A DNA stretch of 64,000 nucleotides from Flectobacillus roseus (GTDB lineage: Bacteria > Bacteroidota > Bacteroidia > Cytophagales > Spirosomataceae), in assembly GCF_030056665.1 (NCBI RefSeq), contig NZ_JASHIG010000030.1; one strand, written 5' to 3'. This document shows, in pieces, positions 35,106 through 45,468 of the stretch (position 1 is the stretch's first letter; every line of letters starts with the position of its first letter). Below the pieces are notes generated by a model. That model was not told the DNA's origin and searched no databases. It saw nothing but the letters and a program-made list of their open reading frames with translations. The position numbers were made by a program, and so were the translations under genes.

Positions 35106-36797
35106 AATATTCTATTTATAATAGTACGATTAAAGACTTCGTGGAGCATCCACAAAATGAACGTACGAATGTTATTCCAATTCCTATATAACACGAATAA
35201 AAGACCCGAATTTGTAACAAGAATTGATTCAAATAATTTGTTTCAATTCCTACGTGGTACGATTACACGGTCAATAGTCGTATTTGCTGAATCAAGTTGC
35301 TCATAGTTGAATTCCTACATGCTACGATGAAAGGGAATATATGGAAAAAATCTGAATCAAAATTGGTGTTTCAATTCCTGTATGGTACGATTAAAGGTAC
35401 AAAAAGAAATTGAAAAAAGGTATGGTTCTAAAAGTTTCAATTCCCGCATGGAACGATTAAAGGTATCGGCAAGGTAAATTCTCGTTGTATCCTCTGGAGA
35501 TTTCAATTTCTACATGGTACGATTAAAGGAGTTACAACAAACAGTTTATCGAAGGCACAAGGATATTTTAATTCCTACATGGTACGATTAAAAGGTCCTA
35601 GAACAAATAGAATCAACCGATGTTCAAACAAAGTTTCAATTCCTAAATGGTACGATTAAAGGTTGTCGGCGGCTTTGCGGGTGGTGTAGCTGCTATGATC
35701 AGTTTCAATTCCTACATGGTACGATTAAAGGGAGAAAAGTCTTGTAGTAGCTACTCAAAGTCAAATGATGTTTCAATTCCTACATGGTACGATTAAAGGA
35801 TGTATTGGCTAAGGATGGTCAGTATTGGGTAGCCCGTTTCAATTCCTACATGGTACGATTAAAGGCAGATACGTCCACATCACCACTAATGGTTTTAAGA
35901 TGTTTCAATTCCTACATGGTACGATTAAAGGGGGTAGCACTCGCCATTAAACTAATGCTTGCCTGGGAGTTTCAATTCCTACATGGTACGATTAAAGGCT
36001 TTAATGCTTGAGCCGAAACACTTGGTCGATTAGATTGTTTCAATTCCTACATGGTACGATTAAAGGAGGTGTTGCCGTCGGGTTACGTGAAGATGGATAG
36101 CGAGTTTCAATTCCTACATGGTACGATTAAAGGTAGACGTTCCAACCCTGGAGAGAGCAAAAGATATCGCGTTTCAATTCCTACATGGTACGATTAAAGG
36201 GAGCTAGCTGCTTCAAATGCGAAAATAGACAAAGACACGTTTCAATTCCTACATGGTACGATTAAAGGTTGGAGATTGCTTTTGTGCACTCTGAATAATC
36301 AGCATGTTTCAATTCCTACATGGTACGATTAAAGGTTTAAGGGGATTATTGTATTTTTGCTTTATAACTAAGTTTCAATTCCTACATGGTACGATTAAAG
36401 GTTTCAATTTCAGTATCCTTTTCAGATACTTTAGCTGTTTCAATTCCTACATGGTACGATTAAAGGTGTGCATTCTGGTCGAAATAATGCGACTGTAATA
36501 AAGTTTCAATTCCTACATGGTACGATTAAAGGTTCGCTAAAGATAATTATTTCCAATAGCTTGTTGATGTTTCAATTCCTACATGGTACGATTAAAGGCG
36601 CCATTCCCTTCGTATGCAAAATTATTAATATCCTCGTTTCAATTCCTACATGGTACGATTAAAGGCGTTAAATAATTTAACTTTTCACATGGGCACTAAT
36701 AAGTTTCAATTCCTACATGGTACGATTAAAGGGCTACCGTTTGGTTTGCGTCCAAGTCTGTAATTATGTTTCAATTCCTACATGGTACGATTAAAGG
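35106..36797 (-). CRISPR. Type I-B CRISPR array, about 26 repeats, decaying at the leader-distal end
   Basis: The 30-nt repeat reads GTTTCAATTCCTACATGG/TACGATTAAAGG on the plus strand. In crRNA sense (minus) it ends GGAATTGAAAC, giving the classical 8-nt ATTGAAAC handle. Twenty-four clear repeats begin at 35240, 35306, 35368, 35434, 35500, 35565, 35633, 35702, 35770 and so on to 36768; most from 35702 rightwards are identical. Two more at about 35106 and 35171 are badly eroded (only GTACGATTAAAG is intact in the first). Spacers are about 35-39 nt. Transcription runs right to left from the cas2 side, so the mutated repeats are the oldest, leader-distal ones. Confidence 0.97.
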
Positions 36798-37012
36798 CCG
36801 TTGGAAAAGTGGCCTTGATTTGATAAAATAACATTTTTTTCCTCGAAAAAACTAGAAAAAAATCGTCGATGTGTAATGATAGGATTTACCCCGTACATCG
36901 ACGACTATTGATTATCAGAAACTTAACTCAAAAAACTCTCGCTTTGATTGATAAAATTTCAGTATTTCAATGAACTTTATAAGGCTCGACGACTTGCGTA
37001 TACTAATATACG
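36798..37012 (-). promoter_or_regulatory. CRISPR leader region
   Basis: The 215 bp between cas2 and the first repeat are AT-rich and have long A/T runs, as leaders do. The terminator at 36863-36904 lies within it. A good TAnnTTTG was not found; TAGTTTTT just after the terminator is the nearest candidate on the minus strand, so the array promoter is unresolved. Confidence 0.6.
36863..36904 (-). terminator. Terminator separating the cas operon from the array
   Basis: TCGTCGATGT (36863-36872) and ACATCGACGA (36895-36904) form a 10-bp stem; on the minus strand it is followed directly by TTTTTTT. It should stop cas transcripts before the array, implying that the array has its own promoter in the remaining 65 bp. 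Confidence 0.7.
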
Positions 37013-37276
37013 TCATAAAAAATTATCCGTGCTCATACGCTCTACTCCTATCACTTGCTTATCAAGCCAACGCTCATTCCTGCTCTTAAAGATAATCAAA
37101 CTATCTTCATTTTCATTCATGATTTTTCGTGCACCTATCTCTAACTCCTTCAACTTTACCTCCGTAATTTCCCCCTCAAATACCGAATTTTGAATCCAGT
37201 TTAAATACTTTCGGCAATGTTTCATCATTTTGCTTACTCGCTTTTCTCCCATATCATACACCAAAATCACATACAT
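37013..37276 (-). CDS. cas2: CRISPR-associated endonuclease Cas2
   Basis: 87 residues from the ATG at 37274-37276. It opens MYVILVYDMGEKRVSKM, with the conserved metal-binding Asp after the first beta strand, followed by KHCRKYLNWIQNSVFEGEI, typical of Cas2. The in-frame extension of 12 codons upstream is not Cas2-like. With Cas1 it forms the spacer-integration complex. It lies 67 bp downstream of cas1 and is the last cas gene before the array. Confidence 0.95.
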   Translation of the reverse strand: MYVILVYDMGEKRVSKMMKHCRKYLNWIQNSVFEGEITEVKLKELEIGARKIMNENEDSLIIFKSRNERWLDKQVIGVERMSTDNFL

Positions 37277-37343
37277 ATCAATCAATGTTTTAATTCCATC
37301 AATTTTATTCAAAAATCACTCATTCACAACTCACTAATTGGCT

Positions 37344-38348
37344 CTACCACATCATTTTAAACGGCTTGTAAGTCTCTATTCCCAAAATATGCTTGCTGAG
37401 TTTATAACACTCCAATTTTACTAGGTGCTTGTAACTAACGTTACGCCCTAATGTTCGATGTTTGAAAGTTTCCTTTAATCGTTCGTCAAATGCTTGGACA
37501 AATACCTTCTTGGCGCTATCTTTCAATACACATCTGTTGGTATCTTGTCGAAAATCGTTCGCTTGTATTTGCTTTTTATTCAATACACTAAAAATTGTTC
37601 TATCTACCAACAATGGTTTGAATATCTCCGAAATATCCGATGCCAATGAATATCGTCGAACGCCTGGCTCATGCAAAAAACTAATCGTAGGATTCAGTTG
37701 TGTATGATAAATTTGGTCCAAACACATCGTATAACACATCATATTGCCAAATGAAATCAAGGCATTCACTTCATTTTTAGGTGGTTTTTTACTGCGATTT
37801 CCCATCTCAAAATCATTGATTATCGTATCAAAAGCATCATAATACGCCTGACGAATATTACCTTCTATCCCCATTAATTCATCTACTTTTTTGGCACTTT
37901 CAATCAAAGAAACGTAATTTTCTATACGTTCCAACGAACTGGCAACATCTTTACCTCTACTCTGGTAATATTTCAAGTTACGACTCATATTAAACGCCGC
38001 TCCATTAATCAAAGTCTGGGCAATAACCATTCGTTTTTTATCCGAAATATAGTGCTTGGTTTGCTCTACTTGCATTTTGCCTGCCAACAGATAATCTTTA
38101 GACATAAATGAGCCAGTGTAGTGCTCATAATAATCAAAAAAATGTACCGATATATGGTTTTTACCCATAAAATTAAACAAGGCACTATTGGCATCCAAAC
38201 TTCCAAAGCAGTACAAATTATCTACCGACTCAACAGGTATTGGGCGAACTTGACCTTCATTTCCTTGCTCATCTACAGGCGTAAAATACAGCGTATTATC
38301 CTTACGGCTCATACGTCCAGGATTAAATAGGTAATAGGATTTTTTCAT
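37344..38348 (-). CDS. cas1: CRISPR-associated integrase Cas1 (type I-B)
   Basis: 334 residues. The opening MKKSYYLFNPGRMSRKDNTLYF and FLHEPGVRRYSLASDISEIFKPLLVD (catalytic His and Asp region) plus NALISFGNMMCYT (Glu region) are diagnostic of subtype I-B Cas1. It integrates new spacers together with Cas2, at the leader end on the cas2 side. It lies 37 bp downstream of cas4. Confidence 0.97.
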   Translation of the reverse strand: MKKSYYLFNPGRMSRKDNTLYFTPVDEQGNEGQVRPIPVESVDNLYCFGSLDANSALFNFMGKNHISVHFFDYYEHYTGSFMSKDYLLAGKMQVEQTKHYISDKKRMVIAQTLINGAAFNMSRNLKYYQSRGKDVASSLERIENYVSLIESAKKVDELMGIEGNIRQAYYDAFDTIINDFEMGNRSKKPPKNEVNALISFGNMMCYTMCLDQIYHTQLNPTISFLHEPGVRRYSLASDISEIFKPLLVDRTIFSVLNKKQIQANDFRQDTNRCVLKDSAKKVFVQAFDERLKETFKHRTLGRNVSYKHLVKLECYKLSKHILGIETYKPFKMMW

Positions 38349-38385
38349 GATATCAAACGGTTTATATTGTGGTGTTCAAACGATG

Positions 38386-38928
38386 TTATTCTTCTATTTC
38401 ACCAGACCAACAAAAATCAAAATAGCTACACGAACGACATTTGGATACGGATAGCTTTGGTGGACAGACTTCTCGGTTGATAATCTCAGAAACATCTTTT
38501 ATCCAATTTTCGACTTCAATCATTTCATCATCAGGCAGTTCAACTCGTTCAGTAGTTCGAAGTTTTGGGTATTCAATAATGCCATAATGCGCAGGAATAC
38601 CATTTTTTCTCAATAAAAAGAGATAAAATTTTACCTGAGCCGCATGGGCTCTTTCCTTCGCATCCGACTTCTTGGTCTCATGGACAATTCCTTTTTGAGC
38701 ATCAAAAAAGTCTATCTTTGCCGAAGCTCGAATACCACCATCCAACTCTGCCAAAATTTCTAATTCTTGGTTTTTCTCTGCACGTTGAGGATAGCTTTCC
38801 TCCCCAATAAGTTTACCTTCATAAACCACATCAGAAGTATGCTCCATCGTAATACCGTTGGCATGAAGCCAAAGTTCACGGTGGCAGATATGGTAAATAT
38901 TAATAAGTGTGGCGTTGATGGTTTTCAT
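38386..38928 (-). CDS. cas4: CRISPR-associated exonuclease Cas4
   Basis: 180 residues. RecB-like nuclease core: GGIRASAKIDFFD...GIVHETKKS. The Fe-S cluster cysteines are visible: one near the N-terminus (YHICHRELWL) and a C-terminal set in CPPKLSVSKCRSC and DFCW. Cas4 trims prespacers and selects for the PAM. Its ATG shares one base with the cas3 stop codon (TAATG), indicating translational coupling. Confidence 0.96.
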   Translation of the reverse strand: MKTINATLINIYHICHRELWLHANGITMEHTSDVVYEGKLIGEESYPQRAEKNQELEILAELDGGIRASAKIDFFDAQKGIVHETKKSDAKERAHAAQVKFYLFLLRKNGIPAHYGIIEYPKLRTTERVELPDDEMIEVENWIKDVSEIINREVCPPKLSVSKCRSCSYFDFCWSGEIEE

Positions 38929-41753
38929 TATAAAAAGAAATTTTCAGTAGTCTGAATAGCATTTTCATTTAAGCCGTGTTCTATCAAATAAACTGGAGTA
39001 CTCAAATTAAGACCAGATTCGGTTATTAATTGAAAACCATATTTTTCTTGTATAAATCCACAGCTTCTTAATTCTGTTACAACTTTTGTATGTGCAAAAA
39101 GTGAAAATGTAAATTTTGACATAATACTTTGCAATACCTTAAAATCAATTTTCGTCTTAATATCAAATCCTTTTTCTTCCTTTTTATTTTTTATCTCTCT
39201 ATCAATCAACAACTCATAAACTCTCCAAACCTCTCTCCCATCCAACAATTCACCTTCTGGAAGAACATTAAACGCTTTTAAAAACTTCAAATCGTCGTCT
39301 GAAAAAATATCTTCCTGTTCCCCAGTTTTACTTGATTCTATTTGAATAGGTAAATGTATCGGAACGAATACTGTTTCATTCTGTTGATCGATTATTTTAA
39401 AGTTTCTATCAATATCATCAAAATTTAATTTTTCTACATTATCCAAAATTTCTGCCTCGAAATTATCAGCATAAGCTTTTTGATTATAACCATCAATTTT
39501 CGTAAAAACCTCTTTATACAGGCGGTAAAACTCTTTTTTATTGAGAATGTCAGATACATCTTCTTTTGAGATTTTAGCTTCAGTATCTTTTGAGTTTAAA
39601 ACGTTGTATCGTTCGTCTTTACCATAAATAAAATTGGCATCATTTAATTTGAATAAATACACTTCACAGGTATCCTTACTTGCATTTCTATTAACACGCC
39701 CAGCCAATTGTTCATCACTATCTAAAAGAGAAGTATTTTTAAAGCCTAAATCCATATCTATATCCACGCCTGCTTCTACAACTTGTGTTGTAATGAGTAA
39801 GATATTTTCACCTCTATTGTCTTTATTCTTAATCTTATTAATAATTTTTCTTCTTTCGGGCTCCAATATCGTTCCAGAAAGAACAAGGATATTTTCTTCA
39901 TCAAACAAGGTTTGTTCAGAATCTAAAATTAGCTGTCTAAAACTTGACGCTGATTTTTTAAAGATAAATTCGATTATCGTATGAACACTCCCCTTGTTAT
40001 TTGCATAGATTTCTGATTTTTCTAAAACAACATCTCGCAATTTTTCAATCGTCAAACCAACTGTTAATTCTTCTTCAAACACAAATTGCACCCTTTGACT
40101 AAAGTTTGGATTTGAGAGATATTTCTGAGCATTAGGTAACAAATTCACAAACTCCTTCTTCACCGTTGGAATATCCAATTCGTCAATCTTTGGTAAAGTT
40201 GCCGACATTAGAATAAACCGAATATTAAAATAGGCTGAATATTGGCTGATAAAATACAGCATTTTATCCCAAATATTGGGGTTATAAGTCTGCACTTCAT
40301 CAATAATTACAATAGAATTAGCCAAACGATGTAAGAGGTAATTGGTCTCTTTATTATTGGTTTTTAGAATATCAAAAAACTTCACATGAGACAGCACACT
40401 CACGGGATATAAGGCAAATTTGTTATCAATATAATCCTTTTTATCATCCCCATATTCTCCATCTTCTTTTTCTTCTCTTTTGCTATGAAAACCTGCCTTT
40501 GAGTGAATTTCAACCAATTCGTTATCATTAAGCATTAGAGTCTCTTGCAAAGACTTATACGTTTGGGTAATAAGAGTGGTAAACGGAAAAACATAGAATA
40601 CTTTATTCAAATCAGGATTTTGAGCCAACAACTCGGTTAGAGCAATCATTGAAAGGTTTGTTTTTCCCCCTCCAGTTGGTGCTTCGATATAAAAAAGCCT
40701 TTTGCTAGCATTCTTCCGAATATTTCTAATAAGCTCAACCGCCATTTGCTGACGAAGAAGATTCAAATTCGATTTCGACATTTCTTGCAGTTCTTTGGCT
40801 GCATCATAATCTTTCCATGACTCTAATTCAGTAAACGTTTTCTGGTTATGAGGTTGGCTTTTACGAATATTTTCACAAATTTCTACAATTCGTTCTCTGC
40901 TTTTAAATACGCCAAAATCTACCGTAGCTCCTTCTTTACCATGCTCAGAACTATTCATATATTCGTGAGTTGCCAAAAAATCGGAAGCGGTAAGTAGTGA
41001 AAAATTGAGTTTTAATAGTGCGTAAAGGGGGAACGCTTCCTCCTTTTTTTGTTCTTCATGAAATTGTTTTAAAAGGGTATTATAATCATCTTTTAAAATA
41101 AAATCAGAATAATCTTTATTAAAAATAAAGCCATATTTTGCTAAATAAGGTTGCATTTCCTCATAAAATTTGCCAAATTTTGAGTTTTCAATTTTTTCAC
41201 CAACACCTCCTAAATTACTACTGTGGTGCATCAAAATAGAGTAGCTAAAAAAAGTTGTAATGATGAATAATAAGCCCTCATCATATTCTTCATATTGTTC
41301 ATAAGCAACCTCTTCTAGAAATTGACTATTAAAAATATATGCACCCAGCCAAGAATGTCCATGAGGTGGTGTAAATATAGAAACTTTGTTTGTCTTAAAT
41401 TTTTTATTTGACATCCGTAGCACTTGAAAATCTTCATTGATTTTGCCGTAATCATGAAAAACCACAGTACTGAAGAATAGCTTTTTTATAAAATTTATGG
41501 CTTTTTCTTGATTCTGAAACCGTAATTTTTCACATAATTCAAGAACTAGAGTATCTATTACTAATTCTAAATTATGTTCTTCAATTAGTCGTTCAAAATA
41601 ATGGTTTACCAATTTACAATGTTCAGCCAGAAGCTCTGGTGGCTGAACATCTGAATTTTCTTTATTGGGTAAGTGAGCTAAATAGTCACTATGGTTTTTG
41701 AGTTGTTGCTCAATAGGGAGCAACAACTCAAAAAAGTGCTTGTAGGTGAGCAT
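38928..41753 (-). CDS. cas3: Cas3 HD nuclease-helicase
   Basis: 941 residues. The HD nuclease occupies about 1-300: His45 in LLAEHCKL, His100-Asp101 in VFHDYGKINEDF, and later HGHSW and MHHSS. The superfamily 2 helicase follows: Walker A EAPTGGGKTN at about 358-367, box II IIDEVQ near 485, SAT in LMSATLP near 517, and motif VI LAGRVNRNA. It degrades DNA bound by Cascade. It lies 1 bp after cas5 and overlaps cas4. All key motifs are intact. Confidence 0.97.
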   Translation of the reverse strand: MLTYKHFFELLLPIEQQLKNHSDYLAHLPNKENSDVQPPELLAEHCKLVNHYFERLIEEHNLELVIDTLVLELCEKLRFQNQEKAINFIKKLFFSTVVFHDYGKINEDFQVLRMSNKKFKTNKVSIFTPPHGHSWLGAYIFNSQFLEEVAYEQYEEYDEGLLFIITTFFSYSILMHHSSNLGGVGEKIENSKFGKFYEEMQPYLAKYGFIFNKDYSDFILKDDYNTLLKQFHEEQKKEEAFPLYALLKLNFSLLTASDFLATHEYMNSSEHGKEGATVDFGVFKSRERIVEICENIRKSQPHNQKTFTELESWKDYDAAKELQEMSKSNLNLLRQQMAVELIRNIRKNASKRLFYIEAPTGGGKTNLSMIALTELLAQNPDLNKVFYVFPFTTLITQTYKSLQETLMLNDNELVEIHSKAGFHSKREEKEDGEYGDDKKDYIDNKFALYPVSVLSHVKFFDILKTNNKETNYLLHRLANSIVIIDEVQTYNPNIWDKMLYFISQYSAYFNIRFILMSATLPKIDELDIPTVKKEFVNLLPNAQKYLSNPNFSQRVQFVFEEELTVGLTIEKLRDVVLEKSEIYANNKGSVHTIIEFIFKKSASSFRQLILDSEQTLFDEENILVLSGTILEPERRKIINKIKNKDNRGENILLITTQVVEAGVDIDMDLGFKNTSLLDSDEQLAGRVNRNASKDTCEVYLFKLNDANFIYGKDERYNVLNSKDTEAKISKEDVSDILNKKEFYRLYKEVFTKIDGYNQKAYADNFEAEILDNVEKLNFDDIDRNFKIIDQQNETVFVPIHLPIQIESSKTGEQEDIFSDDDLKFLKAFNVLPEGELLDGREVWRVYELLIDREIKNKKEEKGFDIKTKIDFKVLQSIMSKFTFSLFAHTKVVTELRSCGFIQEKYGFQLITESGLNLSTPVYLIEHGLNENAIQTTENFFL

Positions 41754-41754
41754 C

Positions 41755-42555
41755 TTAAAAAAGCTGAATGATATGTTTTTTATTACTATCCATACCTATC
41801 TCGTATAGCTGTGATATTGATGATTCTGAAGAGATTAACCAATCCGTAAGGGCAAACTCTGCCATTTCATATTGAATCATTTTTCCCTCTTCAAATCCAA
41901 TAGGTAACCTTTCAAAATAAGTAAAAGTTGGTCTGTGTACGGTATCTTTATTTCTAAGTGTTATTTTGACGTTTATTTTTTGATTTTTTAAGATACCGTT
42001 TTTTATAAAAATTGAACGTATAAAAAAATCATTTCTCTCATCAAAAACCTGATAGTCATACTCTTTAATAAACCCATCTGTTAAAATAATCCACGCTTGA
42101 AACTCGTTCTTCCCTAAATATGGCACATATTCTGCTTGTCCATTTTTTAAATATTGATATAGTTTCGCATGAAGTGTATCCTCTAAGTCTAATAATAAAT
42201 AACAGCGATATGCAGGCTTAACCAGCATGGTTTCTTCAACCAATAAGTTACCATCATCATTGGCGTAACCAACGGTATTGGTATATTTTACAGACGTTTT
42301 TTGAAAATTACCTTTTTCGTGAAAGCCTTCCAAAGGTTCAATCCCCACTGGAATATCTTTTAATTTGTGGTAATATTCGGGTAATTCTCCTTTTTTCTGA
42401 TAACCTTCCAAACCAATAATTGCCCCTAAAATACCCAATAAAGCAGGTTTATGAAGCATATTGTAGGATAGTAAAATCCCAACGTTATGGTCTGGTTTCT
42501 TAAAAAAAGCAAAGTCCGCCTGTAAATCAAAAGAGATTAATTTTTGATTTGCCAT
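41755..42555 (-). CDS. cas5: Cas5, type I-B (Cas5h-like)
   Basis: 266 residues. ISFDLQADFAFFKKPDHN opens the RAMP fold and KPALLGILGAIIGLEGYQKKG is the helix typical of Cas5, followed by SVKYTNTVGYANDDGNLLVEETML. Cas5 caps the 5' handle of the crRNA in Cascade. Only 3 bp separate it from cas7 upstream and 1 bp from cas3 downstream. Confidence 0.94.
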   Translation of the reverse strand: MANQKLISFDLQADFAFFKKPDHNVGILLSYNMLHKPALLGILGAIIGLEGYQKKGELPEYYHKLKDIPVGIEPLEGFHEKGNFQKTSVKYTNTVGYANDDGNLLVEETMLVKPAYRCYLLLDLEDTLHAKLYQYLKNGQAEYVPYLGKNEFQAWIILTDGFIKEYDYQVFDERNDFFIRSIFIKNGILKNQKINVKITLRNKDTVHRPTFTYFERLPIGFEEGKMIQYEMAEFALTDWLISSESSISQLYEIGMDSNKKHIIQLF

Positions 42556-42558
42556 AGC

Positions 42559-43503
42559 TTAATTAAGTTCAGATACGATTGCATCAGTAGGTGCATTAAT
42601 TACCGTTGTAACGGCACTATCGTAGTATAACTCTATTTTCTCGATCTGGCTTTTTACGCTTTCTTTTGCCAAAACAGCCGAAACCTTTGTCAAATCAATA
42701 GTTCTATTACTATCATTATTAACCGATACCAATTCAACAAAAGAAGGTAATACTAATTTTGAATCTTCTTTTAGTTGCACCCAAAGCAACAACTCGTTTT
42801 CTGTACCAGCTTTAGCAGAAGAATCGTAGAAAGATACCCCCGAACGCATGGCTTCTTTCAAAATGCAAATGTCTCCACTAGTAACTCCATCGCTTTCTAC
42901 TTTACTCGCCAAATCTTCTAAATTACGAGGATTGATAGAAAAATGATGCACGTAATGTCCTTCTCTTAATTTGAACTGAGTACCCAATGTTGTTTGCATT
43001 GAATCTGTACTTTTATCATTAGAATTACGGAAAGGCGAAGAAATCTGCTCAGAGTAAATAATTCCTTCTGGAAAACGATTTACACCGTGGGTAATTTGTA
43101 CAGAACCATGCAACGAAATATTGGCATCTTTACTAGCAAAAGTTCCTCCGAACAAACGAATATCAACACACTCTAATAAGTTCTTCAAGATAGTTTTACG
43201 GACTTTCAAGGCACCATCTTTACCAGCTTCTTTCTTGGGAAATTCTCCAAAATGCTTAGTGTAAGTTTGGTCAAGGTCACGAGGTTGCATCTCGTCGTTC
43301 AGACTTTTGAAATAGAATATTTTTTCGCTACCAAAATTCTTTGAGATATAGTTACGGATACTGTATTTAAATGTTTTATCTGTTGCATACACTGTTCCAT
43401 CAGGCAAGGTACGTGGCTGATGCGAAAAATCTGCATTATAATTTGAGTTAATAGATTTAATAATGGCACAGCCAAATACGCGGTTATTGAATGAGTTGCT
43501 CAT
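42559..43503 (-). CDS. cas7: Cas7, type I-B (Csh2-like) backbone protein
   Basis: 314 residues. NRVFGCAIIKSINSNYNADFSHQPRTLPDG and LECVDIRLFGGTFASKDANISLHGSVQITHGVNRFPEG match the Csh2/DevR-type Cas7 RAMP. It polymerises along the crRNA spacer to make the Cascade backbone. Located 28 bp after cas8b. Confidence 0.96.
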   Translation of the reverse strand: MSNSFNNRVFGCAIIKSINSNYNADFSHQPRTLPDGTVYATDKTFKYSIRNYISKNFGSEKIFYFKSLNDEMQPRDLDQTYTKHFGEFPKKEAGKDGALKVRKTILKNLLECVDIRLFGGTFASKDANISLHGSVQITHGVNRFPEGIIYSEQISSPFRNSNDKSTDSMQTTLGTQFKLREGHYVHHFSINPRNLEDLASKVESDGVTSGDICILKEAMRSGVSFYDSSAKAGTENELLLWVQLKEDSKLVLPSFVELVSVNNDSNRTIDLTKVSAVLAKESVKSQIEKIELYYDSAVTTVINAPTDAIVSELN

Positions 43504-43531
43504 TGTTGAATATTGTTAAAAGGTAGAAATA

Positions 43532-45403
43532 TTATTCTTCTGTTTGTGAATCATCATCTGATACGGCGTCTTTTTCTTTATCGCTAAAAAGGGCATTTTT
43601 TGAGAAAACACCAGCTAATAAAGTAGGCATGAAATCCCTAATATTAGCTGAGGTTTCATAATCCATCACTTCTGCGAAAGGATTTCTAAAATTGCTTGAA
43701 AATGGTTCATGCTTATAAGTATCAAAAAGTCTTGCAATTGCTTTATTAAGTTCTTTAGCATGAACTTGTTGCACAAAAGGTTCAAGGCGTTTGTAGCTTG
43801 TATCTGATGTTTTACTTTTGGTAAACAGATAATAAATCACTTGTCCAACTGCAAAAGCATATTGGTCATCCGATTCAATAGATGTTTCGCCTTTCGTAAG
43901 TTTTTCTATAAACTCTCGATGGGCTTGTAGTTTACTTGCCATACTTTCAGCGTTTGTTTTATTATTTATGTCAAATTTTTCGTAGAGACTAAACCAAATG
44001 TTAAGTTTTCGTAGTATTGAAAATCGCTCGGAATGATTGCCGTTTTTAAGTTCATCCAATCGTATATCATCCAAAATACTTGTGCGCATTATATCATGAA
44101 ACATTAACGACGTAACCGCTTGCCTTTTGGATTTATAGATAAAATCGTAAAATGCTTTTCTATATTTATTAACTAATAGGAATGTATTGTCCGACTTACA
44201 ATATTTTGCATCAATATCATCAAAATAACGGTATTGAAAATCTCCAGTTTTAGTCTTCATCACTAAGGAGTTATTAAATGCAGGTTGCATTACAGCAATG
44301 TGTAAATCGAAAACATTATCTAAAGTTCTATTATTTTTTACACCAAATAAATCTTTTATTTCCCATTTATTTCCTTCTTGGTCTATTAATTCATATTCAA
44401 ACTTCGAGACAAAATCAAAGTCTTTAATCTCTCCGAAACTGTAAAAAAGTAAGTAATAATTACCAAAATCATCCTTATGTTTATCATAAAGTTTCTCGAT
44501 AATTTGTTGGTAACCAAGTTTATCTCCACTTTCTGCTGCTTTTTTGAATAGTGCTATAGCATCCGTTTTTAACTCATCTTTATGAATAAAAATAGGCAAG
44601 GGTTTAGGTAGAATATTTCTTCCAATGATATCCTGAAATTCATACAATGACTTAGCATCGTTGGCAGAAATTCTTCCAGAAATATCAAAAGAGGCTGATT
44701 GATGCGTCAAAAAAGCTTTTTTGGTAGGAAATCCATTGAAAAAATCACTTGTGCCAAAAACTGATTGTCCAATTTCTACATTGTAATCACTCGTATTAAA
44801 AAGCTTATCCGCCAAATACTTTTTATTAGTAGCTTGATATTTTTCGATAGGCTCTTTCAAATAGAAAATGACATAATCTGAGTCTTTCAACTCTGACCAG
44901 TATCCAGAGTTTTCTACCCAAAATTGAAAACGCTCTTCTGTATTCAAAGCATTCTTGAAAATCTCAAGGTACTGTTTCTCTTCCTCTGAGTCCAGCAACT
45001 CTGAGGCTTTACCAAAATAGGCATTGATACGTTCATATACTTGCGACTTCTTTCCAGAAACATTGCTTGCATACTTTTCTCCGCCAACCAAATTTTCTCG
45101 TTTGAGGGCAAGACAATAGGGCGAACAAGAGTGAATAGCCTTGATAGGTAAATCAAAACACTTATTGGTATTTACACACCAAGAAAGCTGTGTTAGCGTA
45201 GACGAATACTTTATGAGTGCATTCTCATCAGGTGTTGAGCCTTTTTTGCGAGTAAAGACAACTTCCATTTTTTCATCAATCCAGTGACGTTCGCCATCGT
45301 TCTGAACTTCTAAGAAAATGTGAAGACCTTCTTTATTCTTCATACCCAACGACTTAAATTCTGAGTCTAAGGAATCGGTAAAGTTTATTAGTTCTTTAAG
45401 CAT
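43532..45403 (-). CDS. cas8b: Cas8b/Csh1-type large subunit of Cascade
   Basis: 623 residues. MLKELINFTDSL at the start, the CFDLPIKAIHSCSPYCLALKRE cysteine region, the long central part and the helical C-terminal segment (RLEPFVQQVHAKELNKAIARLFDTYKHEPF) fit the TM1802/Csh1 type I-B large subunit. It recognises the PAM and starts target unwinding. It is the first gene of the cas8b-7-5-3-4-1-2 operon; an intergenic region of about 1 kb with other elements separates it from cas6. Confidence 0.9.
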   Translation of the reverse strand: MLKELINFTDSLDSEFKSLGMKNKEGLHIFLEVQNDGERHWIDEKMEVVFTRKKGSTPDENALIKYSSTLTQLSWCVNTNKCFDLPIKAIHSCSPYCLALKRENLVGGEKYASNVSGKKSQVYERINAYFGKASELLDSEEEKQYLEIFKNALNTEERFQFWVENSGYWSELKDSDYVIFYLKEPIEKYQATNKKYLADKLFNTSDYNVEIGQSVFGTSDFFNGFPTKKAFLTHQSASFDISGRISANDAKSLYEFQDIIGRNILPKPLPIFIHKDELKTDAIALFKKAAESGDKLGYQQIIEKLYDKHKDDFGNYYLLFYSFGEIKDFDFVSKFEYELIDQEGNKWEIKDLFGVKNNRTLDNVFDLHIAVMQPAFNNSLVMKTKTGDFQYRYFDDIDAKYCKSDNTFLLVNKYRKAFYDFIYKSKRQAVTSLMFHDIMRTSILDDIRLDELKNGNHSERFSILRKLNIWFSLYEKFDINNKTNAESMASKLQAHREFIEKLTKGETSIESDDQYAFAVGQVIYYLFTKSKTSDTSYKRLEPFVQQVHAKELNKAIARLFDTYKHEPFSSNFRNPFAEVMDYETSANIRDFMPTLLAGVFSKNALFSDKEKDAVSDDDSQTEE

Positions 45404-45468
45404 AGGTATTTTTTTATAAAAGTATCAAATAGGAAGTTGATTTACAAGTGTTTCTCAATAAAATTGTC

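Noticed and set aside
36402..36436. Spacer starting with repeat-like TTTCAATTTC after the repeat at 36372
   Set aside because: The similarity covers only about 8-10 bases and neighbouring repeats are intact; a chance match is likely.
35784..36662. Open frames across the CRISPR array (for example 35784-36011, 36304-36498)
   Set aside because: They are translations of the repeat unit (FQFLHGTIKG periodicity) and not genes.
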